A stretch of DNA of 64,000 nt from Micromonospora_G sp044901685 (GTDB lineage Bacteria; Actinomycetota; Actinomycetes; Mycobacteriales; Micromonosporaceae): positions 48,420-112,419 of the forward strand of contig NZ_JBJDPS010000020.1 in assembly GCF_044901685.1 (NCBI RefSeq). The letters are read 5' to 3'. This document shows, piece by piece, positions 56,382 to 64,000 of this stretch. The position numbers were made by a program, and so were the translations under genes. The notes beneath the pieces are model-generated. The model was not told where the DNA came from. It searched no databases and saw only the letters and a program-made list of their open reading frames with translations. Within the stretch, counting starts at the first letter, position 1. Each line of letters opens with the position of its first letter.

Positions 56382-57839
56382 GTGGCATCGACCACCAGAC
56401 GTACACCTCGTCAGTTGACCTTCGCCGTGCTCGCGGCGGGCGCCGGCTTCTTCGCGATGACGCAGTCGCTGATCAGCCCGGTGCTCTCCACCATCCAGCA
56501 CGACCTGCACACCTCGCAGAGCACCGTGACCTGGGTGCTCACCGCCTACCTGCTCTCCGCGTCGATCTTCACCCCGATTCTCGGCCGGGTCGGCGACATG
56601 ATCGGCAAGGAGCGCGTCCTGGTCGCCGCCCTGCTCGGGCTGGCGGTCGGCTGCCTGCTCGCCGCCATCGCCCCGAACATCGGCGTGCTGATCATCGCCC
56701 GGCTGATCCAGGGCATCGGCGGAGCGGTCTTCCCGCTCTCCTTCGGCATCATCCGGGACGAGTTCCCGCCGGCCCGGATGTCCTCGGCGATCGGCGCGAT
56801 GTCGGCGATCGTCGCGGTCGGCGGCGGTCTGGGCGTTGTCCTCGCCGGCCCGATCGTCGGGCTGCTCGGCTACCGGTCACTCTTCTGGATCCCGGCGCTG
56901 ATCGTCGCGCTGACCGCGCTCGCGGCGCACCTGCTCGTCCCCGAGTCGCCGGTACGCAACCCGGGCCGGATCAGTTGGCTCGCCACCGTGCTGATGTCGG
57001 CCTGGCTCGTCGCCCTGCTCCTGGCCGTCAGCAAGGCACCGCAGTGGGGCTGGTCGTCGACCAAGGTGATCGGCCTGCTGCTGGTCGCTGTGGTGATCTT
57101 CGCCGGTTGGGTCGCCACCGAGATCCGTTCGGCGAACCCGCTGATCGACATGCGGATGATGCGGCTGCCGGCGGTCTGGGCCACCAACCTTGTCGCGCTC
57201 CTCTTCGGCGGCGTCATGTTCGCCCTGTACGGCTTCCTGCCGCAGTTCACCCAGACGCCGAGCGCGGCCGGATACGGCTTCGGCGCGAGCGTGACCGAGG
57301 CGGGGCTGCTGATGCTGCCGATGCTGGTCACCATGTTTGTCGCCGGACTGCTCAGTGGCCGGATCGAGCAGGTGTTCAGCGCGAAGGCACAGCTCGTCGC
57401 GGGCTCGGCGCTCGGCGTCGTGGCCTCGGCGGGCCTGGTCGTGGCGCACGACGAACGCTGGCAGCTCGGTGCTGCGGCGGCCGTCTTCGGTCTGGGTATC
57501 GGTCTGGCCTACTCGGCCATGACGAACCTGATCGTCAAGAGCGTCGAGCCGCACCACACCGGCGCGGCGGTCGGGATGAACGCCAACATCCGGACCATCG
57601 GCGGCGCGATCGGCGCCGGCCTGATGAGCAGCGTCGTGACCAGCCACCTCCAGCCCAGTGGGCTGCCCGAGGAGGCCGGCTACAGCCACGGCTTCGCGAT
57701 GCTCGCCGGCCTGGCGGTGGCGGCCGTCGTGGCGGCGCTGCTCGTACCGACCGTTCGGCGCGCCTCCCGGCCGGCGCCGCAGGACGTGACGCCGACCCCG
57801 GACGTCTCACCGGAGCCGGTGGCCGTCGCCGGCAGGTGA
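56382..57839 (+). CDS. MFS drug-exporter-type transporter (DHA2-like)
   Basis: 485 residues with 13-14 predicted membrane segments. WVLTAYLLSASIFTPILGRVGDMIGKERVL is the motif-A region between helices 2 and 3, LIIARLIQGIGGAVFPLSFG is motif B, and AVGGGLGVVLAGPIVGLLGYRSLFWI is motif C of proton-coupled exporters. The GTG start has AAGGAAG upstream. Together with the divergent TetR this makes a typical efflux unit; the drug or metabolite exported is not predictable. Confidence 0.92.
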   Translation: MASTTRRTPRQLTFAVLAAGAGFFAMTQSLISPVLSTIQHDLHTSQSTVTWVLTAYLLSASIFTPILGRVGDMIGKERVLVAALLGLAVGCLLAAIAPNIGVLIIARLIQGIGGAVFPLSFGIIRDEFPPARMSSAIGAMSAIVAVGGGLGVVLAGPIVGLLGYRSLFWIPALIVALTALAAHLLVPESPVRNPGRISWLATVLMSAWLVALLLAVSKAPQWGWSSTKVIGLLLVAVVIFAGWVATEIRSANPLIDMRMMRLPAVWATNLVALLFGGVMFALYGFLPQFTQTPSAAGYGFGASVTEAGLLMLPMLVTMFVAGLLSGRIEQVFSAKAQLVAGSALGVVASAGLVVAHDERWQLGAAAAVFGLGIGLAYSAMTNLIVKSVEPHHTGAAVGMNANIRTIGGAIGAGLMSSVVTSHLQPSGLPEEAGYSHGFAMLAGLAVAAVVAALLVPTVRRASRPAPQDVTPTPDVSPEPVAVAGR

Positions 57840-57879
57840 CACGGGACCTTCGTACGGTCGCTCGACCTGGAGGTAACCA

Positions 57880-57933
57880 CGGGATCCCGGGGGCACAGCG
57901 CCGTCACCGCGACGGCGTGCCCCCGGGATCCCG
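57880..57933. terminator. Bidirectional terminator hairpin between MFS and CDF genes
   Basis: CGGGATCCCGGGGGCAC and GTGCCCCCGGGATCCCG pair over 17 bp with no mismatch, and an inner hairpin GCCGTC-ACCGC-GACGGC sits in the loop. It lies between convergent gene ends and is followed by CTTTCTC on the plus strand. Confidence 0.85.
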
Positions 57934-57967
57934 GTCTTTCTCAGGCGCGTCCTTGGGCGGGTGTGTG

Positions 57968-58678
57968 TCATCGATCGGCGCAGCAGGGTTCGTCGGCGCA
58001 GCCCGGCCCGCAGCCGCAGTCGTCCGCCCGCTGGTCGTGGCCGGCGGGGACGGCGCAGTCGTCACACTGCTCACCACGCCACGCCTGGATCCCCTCGCGG
58101 ACGGCGACGGCGGCGATGACCAGGCCGGCGACCGGGTCGGCCCAGGACCAGCCCAGCCAGGCGTTGAGGACCAGCCCGACGAGCAGGATCGCGGAGAGAT
58201 AGGTGCAGAGCAGGGTCTGGGTGGAGTCCGCGACCACGGTGGCCGAGCCGAGTTCCCGGCCGGTGCGGCGTTTGGCCCAGACCAGCAGCGGCATCACGAC
58301 CACGGAGACGGCGGCGATGCCGATCCCGACCGGGGAGGGCTCCGCGTCACCCCGGCCGAGCAGGGAGCGGAGAGCGTCCGTGCCGATCCAGGCGGCGAGG
58401 GCGAAGAACGACAGGGCGATCAGCCGCAGCGCGATCCGTTCCCGGGCCTCGGGGACGCGCGAGCGGAACTGCCAGACCACCACCAGGGCGGAGGAGACCT
58501 CGATGAAGGAGTCCAGGCCGAACCCGATCAGCGCGGTCGAGGACGCCGCCGCGCCGGCCGCGACGGCGACGATGCCTTCGAGCAGGTTGTACCCGGCGGT
58601 GGTGTAGGCCAGGTGCAGGCTGCGCCGGTTGAGCCGGGCCCGCCGTTGCGGGCTGAGAATTGTCGTCGAGATGCTCAC
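57968..58678 (-). CDS. Cation diffusion facilitator transporter with Cys-rich tail
   Basis: 236 residues, six membrane segments. GFGLDSFIE (Asp56) and VVADSTQTLLC carry the polar residues of the CDF metal site. The cytoplasmic dimerisation domain is missing; the protein ends in a 35-residue tail with seven Cys and one His (GEQCDDC, DDCGCGPGC, DEPCC), likely metal-binding. Its ATG overlaps the stop of the ArsR gene (ATGA), so it is under that metal sensor. Likely exports zinc, cadmium, lead or a similar soft metal. Confidence 0.88.
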   Translation of the reverse strand: MSISTTILSPQRRARLNRRSLHLAYTTAGYNLLEGIVAVAAGAAASSTALIGFGLDSFIEVSSALVVVWQFRSRVPEARERIALRLIALSFFALAAWIGTDALRSLLGRGDAEPSPVGIGIAAVSVVVMPLLVWAKRRTGRELGSATVVADSTQTLLCTYLSAILLVGLVLNAWLGWSWADPVAGLVIAAVAVREGIQAWRGEQCDDCAVPAGHDQRADDCGCGPGCADEPCCADR

Positions 58679-59052
58679 CGGCTCGCCGCCCCGGCCGGTT
58701 CGGTGCCGTAGGTCGGGCAGAGGGCGACGGCCGAGCCGGTCGCCGTCAGTACGCCCTCGGCGGCGTGCAGCAGGTCCATCAGCTCGGGCCGGGTCAGCGT
58801 GTAGAACGACTGCCGCCCCTGCACCCGGTAGTCGATCAGGCCGCAGTCGCGCAGGCAGGCGAGGTGTTTCGAGACCGTCGACTGGGCCAGGCCCAGCTCA
58901 CCGGTCAGATCCACCACCCGAGCCTCCCCGGCCGCGAGCCGTCGCACGATCCGTAGCCGGGTCTCGTCCGCCAACGACCGGAACAGGGCCACCGCCGGTG
59001 TCATCCCGGCCGCGATGTTCGCGGTCACGCATTCCCCACCTGTCATCGTCAT
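58675..59052 (-). CDS. ArsR/SmtB-family metal-sensing repressor
   Basis: 125 residues. Winged helix with ALFRSLADETRLRIVRRLAAGEARVVDLTGELGLAQSTVSKHLACLRDCGLIDYRVQGR. Candidate ligands are Cys8 (GGEC), the Cys of LACLRDC in the recognition-helix region (as in CmtR-type Cd/Pb sensors) and Cys of VALCPTYG at the C-terminus. The ATG is used by a leaderless box; an internal GTG (VTANIAAG) with GGTGGGG upstream is an alternative. It heads a two-gene unit with the CDF transporter. Confidence 0.9.
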   Translation of the reverse strand: MTMTGGECVTANIAAGMTPAVALFRSLADETRLRIVRRLAAGEARVVDLTGELGLAQSTVSKHLACLRDCGLIDYRVQGRQSFYTLTRPELMDLLHAAEGVLTATGSAVALCPTYGTEPAGAASR

Positions 59053-59058
59053 GAGGCG

Positions 59059-59073
59059 ATGATAGCCGTATCA
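59059..59073 (-). promoter_or_regulatory. -10 box TATCAT overlapped by a TGATA-GCCG-TATCA operator
   Basis: On the minus strand TATCAT lies six bases from the ArsR ATG (leaderless). The same bases form an inverted repeat with 5-bp arms and a 4-bp centre, the size of an ArsR half-site pair. Repressor bound here would block the promoter. A second CATCGCCT-type direct repeat flanks it. Confidence 0.6.
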
Positions 59074-59213
59074 GGCGATGCCGTGTCCAGGGTTTCGAGC
59101 ACGAACCAGGTCCGGTGGAGAGTGTGGATGGACCGTGGTCTAACTTCCGCCGGACGGGAATCATTGACGTACCGCCGGTTCGCCGGGCGGCACGACTGCC
59201 GAGGGAGGCCGCG

Positions 59214-59951
59214 ATGACGGCGCGGATGGTGGACCGGAGCAAGCGCGGAGCGGGTCTGGTCGGCCTGGTCGCCGCGCTCGCGGTGACGCTCGCCTGCATG
59301 GGTACGCCCGGCACCGAACCGGCCGCGCCGCCACCCGCGCCACCGGCATCCGAGGCGTCCGGCGAGCCCGTGGACGGCTCGATGAGCGTCGAGGAGTTCG
59401 AGCGCGACATCTCCGGTGCGGTCCGCCTCGCCGAGCAGTACTGGAAGGAGCGGTTCACCGAGTCCGGCCAACGCTTCGAGGCGGTCCGCCGCGTCCTCAC
59501 GTACTCCCGCAACGGCGAGATCTCCTGCGGGCAGCAGGAGATCCCCCGCAACAACGCGGTCTACTGCCCGGCCGGGGACTTCATCGCGTACGACGTGAAC
59601 TGGGCCGTCGCCGCGTTCCGGCAGATCGGCGACGCGTTCATCTTCTTCCTGCTCGGCCACGAGTACGCCCACGCGATCCAGGCCCGGCTCGGTATCCAGC
59701 ACCAGTTCACCATCCAGTCGGAGTTGCAGGCCGACTGCATGGCCGGCGCGTACCTGGGCGACTCGGTGCAGAGCGGCCAGTTGGACCTGCAGGACGGTGA
59801 CCTCGACGAGTTCCGGGCCGGTCTGGAAGCCGTCGGCGACGACCCGGACCAACCCTGGTTCGCCGAGGGCTCGCACGGCACCGCCCGGCAACGCATCGAA
59901 TCCTTCTTCCGGGGCTACGACAGCTCCTTCTCCGCCTGCGACCTCACCTGA
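59214..59951 (+). CDS. Secreted neutral zinc metallopeptidase (YpfJ-like)
   Basis: 245 residues. N-terminal basic-hydrophobic signal ending in LACMG, a possible lipobox or signal cleavage site, followed by a Pro-rich linker. The catalytic HEYAH sits in FLLGHEYAHAIQARLG and the third zinc ligand Glu in SELQADCMAGAYL, as in the neutral zinc metallopeptidase family. Six Cys (including CGQQE and YCPAGD) suggest disulfides outside the cell. The ATG follows GAGGGAGG. Confidence 0.85.
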   Translation: MTARMVDRSKRGAGLVGLVAALAVTLACMGTPGTEPAAPPPAPPASEASGEPVDGSMSVEEFERDISGAVRLAEQYWKERFTESGQRFEAVRRVLTYSRNGEISCGQQEIPRNNAVYCPAGDFIAYDVNWAVAAFRQIGDAFIFFLLGHEYAHAIQARLGIQHQFTIQSELQADCMAGAYLGDSVQSGQLDLQDGDLDEFRAGLEAVGDDPDQPWFAEGSHGTARQRIESFFRGYDSSFSACDLT

Positions 59952-60063
59952 CCCCGTCCGGGCGGCACGCTGAGGGATCGGCCACAGTTCACCGGGAGTA
60001 CGCGTACGGGTCCGGACCGCGCTTGGGAGAATCGGGCCAACTGCTCGTACCCGGGAGGACACC

Positions 60064-60750
60064 CTGACTGGCCCGCATCCCGCCGCCGTTCTCTTCGACA
60101 TGGACGGCACGCTCGTCGACAGCGAGAAGATCTGGGGTATCGCCCTGCACGAGCTCGCCGCGCACTACGGCGGGACGCTCTCCGAGCCGGCCCGCCGGGC
60201 GATGATCGGTTCCAGCATGGCCAGCTCGATGGAGATCATGCACACCGACCTCGGGCAGGAGTGGCGGGACGCGGCCTACGGCGCGGCCTGGCTGGAGAAG
60301 CGGGTGGCGGAGCTGTTCGTCGACGGACTGCCCTGGCGGCCGGGGGCACTGGGTCTGCTCCAACTGGTCCGGGCCGCCGGCATCCCGACCGCCCTGGTCA
60401 CCTCCACCGGTCGGCAACTGGTCGAGATCGCGTTGGAGACCCTCGGCCGGGACAGCTTCGACGTGGTGGTCTGCGGCGACGAGGTGAGCGCCGCCAAGCC
60501 GGATCCGGAGCCGTACCTCACCGCCGCCCGGATGCTCGGTGTGCCGATCGAGCGGTGCGTGGCGATCGAGGACTCGCGGGCCGGGGTGGCGAGCGCGGTC
60601 GCCGCCGGTGCCGCCGTACTGGCGGTGCCGAGTGAGGTGCCGCTGGACGAGGTGGAGGGCATCCACCTGCTGGAGAGCCTGACCGGCGCGGACCTGACGC
60701 TGCTCAGCCGGGTGGTGGCCCGCCTCGACCTGCCCGGGGCACCTGCCTGA
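60064..60750 (+). CDS. HAD-superfamily phosphatase, apparent CTG start
   Basis: 228 residues. Motif I AAVLFDMDGTLVDSE, motif II VTSTGR, motif III Lys of SAAKPDPEPY and motif IV IEDSRAG form a complete beta-phosphoglucomutase-like HAD with a helical cap. The first ATG (60100) would remove the nucleophile Asp13 of FDMDGT. Between it and the previous in-frame stop (59971) there is no ATG, GTG or TTG, but a CTG lies five bases after GGGAGG and gives the normal N-terminus. A near-cognate start is therefore proposed; a sequence error is the alternative. Confidence 0.82.
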   Translation: MTGPHPAAVLFDMDGTLVDSEKIWGIALHELAAHYGGTLSEPARRAMIGSSMASSMEIMHTDLGQEWRDAAYGAAWLEKRVAELFVDGLPWRPGALGLLQLVRAAGIPTALVTSTGRQLVEIALETLGRDSFDVVVCGDEVSAAKPDPEPYLTAARMLGVPIERCVAIEDSRAGVASAVAAGAAVLAVPSEVPLDEVEGIHLLESLTGADLTLLSRVVARLDLPGAPA

Positions 60751-61106
60751 CGTTGCCGGTGGACCGCTCCCGGCTGTGAGCGGGGGCGGTCCGGCCCGCT
60801 GGGAGCCGCACGAGCAACGTGCCGTTCTGTTGGACCAGGAGCCCTGCCACAACCGGTGACGAGCACTGGGACGTATTTCGTCGACGCGCTGGTACACGCA
60901 CCGGCGCGCCCGGTGGGGATGAAGCGGCTCCTCGTGTCTTCGACCACCAAGGTTTGTGCTCGACGACGTGTTCGAGGATCAATAGCTTCCAACCATGATG
61001 ACCTTCGCCGTAGACCTCCGATTTTGATCCTCGCACCGCAAGACGCCGTGGGGGCGGTGTCGCGTACGACACCGCCCCCACGTCCCCCGTACCCCCCAAT
61101 AGCGAC
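60751..61106. other. Intergenic region before the ABC exporter
   Basis: No convincing gene. Minus-strand frames here are open but show no bias or known motif. An AT-richer stretch (60940-61030) could be decayed coding DNA. The right end holds the exporter's terminator. Confidence 0.45.
61047..61082 (-). terminator. Terminator of the ABC exporter operon
   Basis: CGTGGGGGCGGTGTCG, loop CGTA, CGACACCGCCCCCACG: a perfect 16-bp stem 25 bp after the permease stop on the minus strand. Confidence 0.85.
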
Positions 61107-63659
61107 TTATTCGTGCGCGATCGCGCCCAGGACGTTGATCCGGGCGGCCCGGATCGCCGGCAGCACCGCCGCGACCACACCGACCAGGGCGGCCAGCCCG
61201 ATCACGATGCCGAGCTGGGTCCAGGGCAGCACCAGGTCGGTGATGCCCTCGTCACGCAGGGCCCGGACCACCGCCGCGCCCAGGCCGGCGCCGACCACCA
61301 TGCCGAGCAGCGCGCCGAAGACCGAGATCACCACGGCCTCGACCGTGACCATCCACATGGTCGACGCCCGGTTCAGCCCGATCGCGCGGAGCAGTCCCAG
61401 TTCCCGGGTACGTTCCAGCACCGACAGGGCCAGCGTGTTCACGATCCCGAGTACGGCGATCAGGATCGCCAGCGCCAGCAGGATCTGGATCATCGTGAGC
61501 AGCGTGTCGACCTGGCCGGTCTGCTGTTCGATGAACGTCGCCCGGTCCGCCACGGAGACCTCCGGGCTGTCCGCGAGCAGCGTCTCCACCTGCGGCAGCA
61601 CCTGGCCGACCGAGGTGCCGGGGGCGAGTTGCAGGTAGCCCTGCGACGGCCGGGGGATGGCGAAGTCCTTTGTCGCCTCCAGCGGCAGCAGGAACCCGCT
61701 GTACAGCTCGGACGCGGCGTAGATGCCGCGCACCGTGTAGGTGTGCGCCTCACCCCGGGAGAGCTGCATCGGTACCGTCGCCCCGACGGTCAGGCCGAGG
61801 TCCTTGGCGGTTTCCGCGTCGACCAGAACCTGGTCCGGACCGAGCGCGTCGATGGTCCCGGCGGTCGGCTTCACCCCGTAGATGTCGACCATCGCCGGTA
61901 CGTCGTTGGTCGCGTTGACCCACTCCCGTTCACCGTTGACCACGGCCAGGTCGCCCCAGAAGCCGGCGACCGCCTTCACCCCGGGCAGGTCGGCGGCCCG
62001 GTCCAGGACCGCCTGGTCGAAGGTCGGCGGCCGGGGACCGGTCTGTGCGCCGGAGATGACCAGGTCGGCGCTGATGGTCTCCTCGGCCAGGCCGGAGATG
62101 CTCGTCTTGGCCGAGTCGAGGATGACGGTCACACCGGTGACCAGGGCGATGCCGATCATCAGGGCCGCCGCGGTGATGGCGGTCCGGCGCGGGTTGCGTC
62201 CGGAGTTGAGCCGGCCCAGCTTGCCCGGGACCGACCAGGAGAAGATCCGGCCGAGCAACGCCACCACCGGCCGGCTGATCACCGGGGTCAGCAGGGCCAC
62301 GCCGATGAACGCGAGCAGCACGCCGCCGAGGATGGTGGCGAGCACGGAGTCACCGGCCGAGCCGGTCAGCCCCAGGGTCAGCAGGCCGGCGCCGAGGACC
62401 GAGACGATCGCGCCGGCCACGGTGAGCCGGGTCAGCGGACGGTCCGGGGTGGCGACGTCCTGCATCGCCGCGATCGGCGGAATCCGGGAGGCACGAAGCG
62501 CCGGGATCAGCGCGGCGACCACCGTGATCAGGATCCCGACCGCGAAGGAGCTGATCACCGCCACCGGGGGCACGCCCACGCCGGCCAGCGCCAGGCCGCC
62601 GCCGAACTGCCCGAACGCGTACGCGAGCAGCGCGCCGACGCCGATGCCGGCGCCCAGGCCGAGGACCGAGGCGACCAGTCCGATCGCCACCGCCTCGACC
62701 AGGACCGAGCGGACGACCTGCCGGCCGCTGGCCCCGATGGCCCGCATCAGGGCCAGTTCGCGGGTCCGCTGGGCCACGATGATCGAGAAGGTGTTGAGGA
62801 TCAGGAAGGTGCCGACCAGCAGCGCCACCCCGGCGAAGCCGAGCAGGATCTGGTTGAAGAAGGCCAGCCCCTCCTTCAGCCCGGCGGCGGAGTCGGCGGA
62901 GAGCTGTTCGCCGGTCTTCACCTCGTACCCGTCGCCGACCACGGCCGCGACCCGGTCGCGCAGTGTCGCCTGGTCGACGCCGACCTGCGCGCGGACGCTG
63001 ATGTTGGTGTAGACGTCGCGGGCGCCGAGCATGAGCTGCTGCGCGACCGGGTCGGTGAACGCGACCTCGTTGACGCCGCCGAGGCTGTCCCGGTCACCGC
63101 TGTAGCCGAAGACGCCGACCAGGGTGAACTCCTGCTTCGGTGCCAGGTCGACCAGGACACCGACCCGGTCGCCGACCTTGACCTTGGCGGCCTTGGCCAG
63201 CCCGGCGTTGATCACGATTTCGGTGTCGGCGGTCGGTGCGCGCCCTTCGCGCAGTTTCAGCAACTCGTTCTCGCCGGTCCAGTTCTCGCCGAGCTGCGGC
63301 GGCCCGAACGACGTCACGACCTTGCCGTTGCTGCCGATCAGGCGGGCTCCGTCGGTGGCGACCACGCCGGTCGCCTCGGCCACCCCGGGCACCTTCTTTA
63401 CGGTCTCCAGCGTGGCGGCGGGCAGCGGGGTGGCGATCTGCTCGCCCTCGAACTCGCTGAGCGCCACCTTCGGCTTGGCGGCCACGTTCACGTCGGTGGT
63501 GGCGTACGCGTCGCTGAACACCGAGTCGAAGGAGCGGCCGAGCGTGTCGGTGAGGACGAACGAACCGGCCACGAACATCACGCCCAGCACCACGGCCAGT
63601 CCGGACAGGACCAGCCGTACCTTGCGGGCGAGCAGGCTCTTGAGGGTCGCGCGCAGCAT
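61107..63659 (-). CDS. FtsX/MacB-type ABC transporter permease, duplicated
   Basis: 850 residues with two FtsX-like modules. The first has an N-terminal helix, a large extracytoplasmic domain (45-270) and three helices around LLGFAGVALLVGTFLILNTFSIIVAQRTRELALMRAIGAS. The second repeats this, ending ILIAVLGIVNTLALSVLERTRELGLLRAIGLNR. RTRELxLxRAIG is the coupling helix that touches the ATPase. Such exporters move lipids, peptides or antibiotics, or act on the cell envelope. The ATG overlaps the ATPase stop. Confidence 0.92.
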   Translation of the reverse strand: MLRATLKSLLARKVRLVLSGLAVVLGVMFVAGSFVLTDTLGRSFDSVFSDAYATTDVNVAAKPKVALSEFEGEQIATPLPAATLETVKKVPGVAEATGVVATDGARLIGSNGKVVTSFGPPQLGENWTGENELLKLREGRAPTADTEIVINAGLAKAAKVKVGDRVGVLVDLAPKQEFTLVGVFGYSGDRDSLGGVNEVAFTDPVAQQLMLGARDVYTNISVRAQVGVDQATLRDRVAAVVGDGYEVKTGEQLSADSAAGLKEGLAFFNQILLGFAGVALLVGTFLILNTFSIIVAQRTRELALMRAIGASGRQVVRSVLVEAVAIGLVASVLGLGAGIGVGALLAYAFGQFGGGLALAGVGVPPVAVISSFAVGILITVVAALIPALRASRIPPIAAMQDVATPDRPLTRLTVAGAIVSVLGAGLLTLGLTGSAGDSVLATILGGVLLAFIGVALLTPVISRPVVALLGRIFSWSVPGKLGRLNSGRNPRRTAITAAALMIGIALVTGVTVILDSAKTSISGLAEETISADLVISGAQTGPRPPTFDQAVLDRAADLPGVKAVAGFWGDLAVVNGEREWVNATNDVPAMVDIYGVKPTAGTIDALGPDQVLVDAETAKDLGLTVGATVPMQLSRGEAHTYTVRGIYAASELYSGFLLPLEATKDFAIPRPSQGYLQLAPGTSVGQVLPQVETLLADSPEVSVADRATFIEQQTGQVDTLLTMIQILLALAILIAVLGIVNTLALSVLERTRELGLLRAIGLNRASTMWMVTVEAVVISVFGALLGMVVGAGLGAAVVRALRDEGITDLVLPWTQLGIVIGLAALVGVVAAVLPAIRAARINVLGAIAHE

Positions 63660-64000
63660 CAGTTGTCCGCCTCGGCGAGTACGTCCAGCCGCTTCATGGT
63701 GTCGAGCACGGTCTCCGGCGTCGGTTCGAACAGCTCGGAGACGATGCCGCCGTCGGCGAGGAAGATGACGCGGTCGGCGTAGCTGGCGGCGACGGGGTCG
63801 TGGGTGACCATGACGATGGTTTGGTGGTGGTTGCGGACGCTGTCGCGGAGGAAGGTGAGGACTTCGGCGCCGGCTCGGGAGTCGAGGTTTCCGGTGGGTT
63901 CGTCGGCGAAGATGACGTCGGGTCGGGCGACGAGGGCGCGGGCGCAGGCGACGCGTTGTTGTTGTCCGCCGGAGAGTTGGTTGGGTCGGTGGTGGAGTCG
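63659..64000 (-). CDS. ABC transporter ATP-binding protein, C-terminal part
   Basis: Only the last 113 codons are in the window; the gene continues past the right edge. Visible are the signature NQLSGGQQQRVACARAL, Walker B VIFADEPTGNLDS and the H-loop MVTHDPVAASYADRV, as in MacB/LolD-type ATPases that serve FtsX permeases. It is coupled to the permease by ATGA. From about 63737 to the edge almost every codon ends in C or A (CAA, GAA, CTC, GTC), unlike the neighbouring genes, which often use CTG, GTG, CAG and GAG. This hints at recombination within the gene. Confidence 0.9.
   Translation of the reverse strand, partial: RLHHRPNQLSGGQQQRVACARALVARPDVIFADEPTGNLDSRAGAEVLTFLRDSVRNHHQTIVMVTHDPVAASYADRVIFLADGGIVSELFEPTPETVLDTMKRLDVLAEADN

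Noticed and set aside
60100..60750. ATG start for the HAD phosphatase
   Set aside because: It would delete the catalytic nucleophile Asp and the first strand; the CTG with GGGAGG fits the family.
61113..63782. 889-codon plus-strand open frame opposite the ABC permease
   Set aside because: Shadow frame caused by high GC at third positions; the minus-strand permease is complete with coupling-helix motifs.

Overview
The window is very GC-rich actinobacterial DNA with third codon positions almost all G or C. Its gene content points to Micromonosporaceae (Micromonospora or a near relative): a mycothiol ligase cluster, an F420-type luciferase-like oxidoreductase, FtsK and WXG100-like secretion sets, XRE regulators with small conserved partners, and many genes that start 6-7 nt after a TAnnnT -10 box, as expected for leaderless transcripts. 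No tRNA, rRNA, intact IS element or CRISPR array was seen.

Layout. 1-6761 (minus) is one tightly coupled operon: a Tat-exported metallophosphatase with a C-terminal membrane tail, a UDP-GlcNAc 2-epimerase-like protein, a PIG-L deacetylase, a HAD phosphatase, a processive GT2 glycosyltransferase, an exosortase-family transpeptidase and an ATP-grasp protein cut by the window edge. A LacI regulator diverges from it. 8575-10149 (plus) is a two-gene unit: a 101-residue protein made of four 21-residue Asp/Gly-rich repeats, and a JmjC/cupin hydroxylase. I regard it as the best candidate for an undescribed peptide-modification system. 10181-14660 (minus) is an FtsK-type translocase set with an 86-residue helical WXG100-like protein, behind a near-consensus promoter. 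14901-19804 holds a NYN-like nuclease, a Clp ATPase and small proteins. 19875-27809 is mixed metabolism and regulation: secreted S1 protease, LysR, ThuA, hemerythrin, M20 peptidase, aldo/keto reductase. 28022-41264 is core: F420 oxidoreductase, uppP, the conserved phosphatase/DUF3090/SCO1664/mshC mycothiol neighbourhood, GntR, an O-methyltransferase, a 53-codon gene coupled to PAC2, and metH. 41265-45966 is an accessory patch of lower GC: a truncated pseudogene, three overlapping small genes, an XRE-TPR regulator, HAD and NUDIX genes. 46043-55524 holds a lipoprotein, a metallo-hydrolase with a divergent XRE regulator, a WXG100-type three-gene set, a flavoprotein and a membrane-anchored Hsp70. 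55543-64000 holds TetR/MFS efflux with a three-palindrome operator region, an ArsR/CDF metal module, a zinc metallopeptidase, a HAD phosphatase that seems to start at CTG, and an FtsX-type ABC exporter cut by the right edge.

Two genome-scale habits stand out. A 54-bp palindromic element occurs three times at gene 3' ends with an identical length. Short tandem repeats, mostly in multiples of 3 bp, sit at gene ends and either extend the reading frame or begin at the stop codon.
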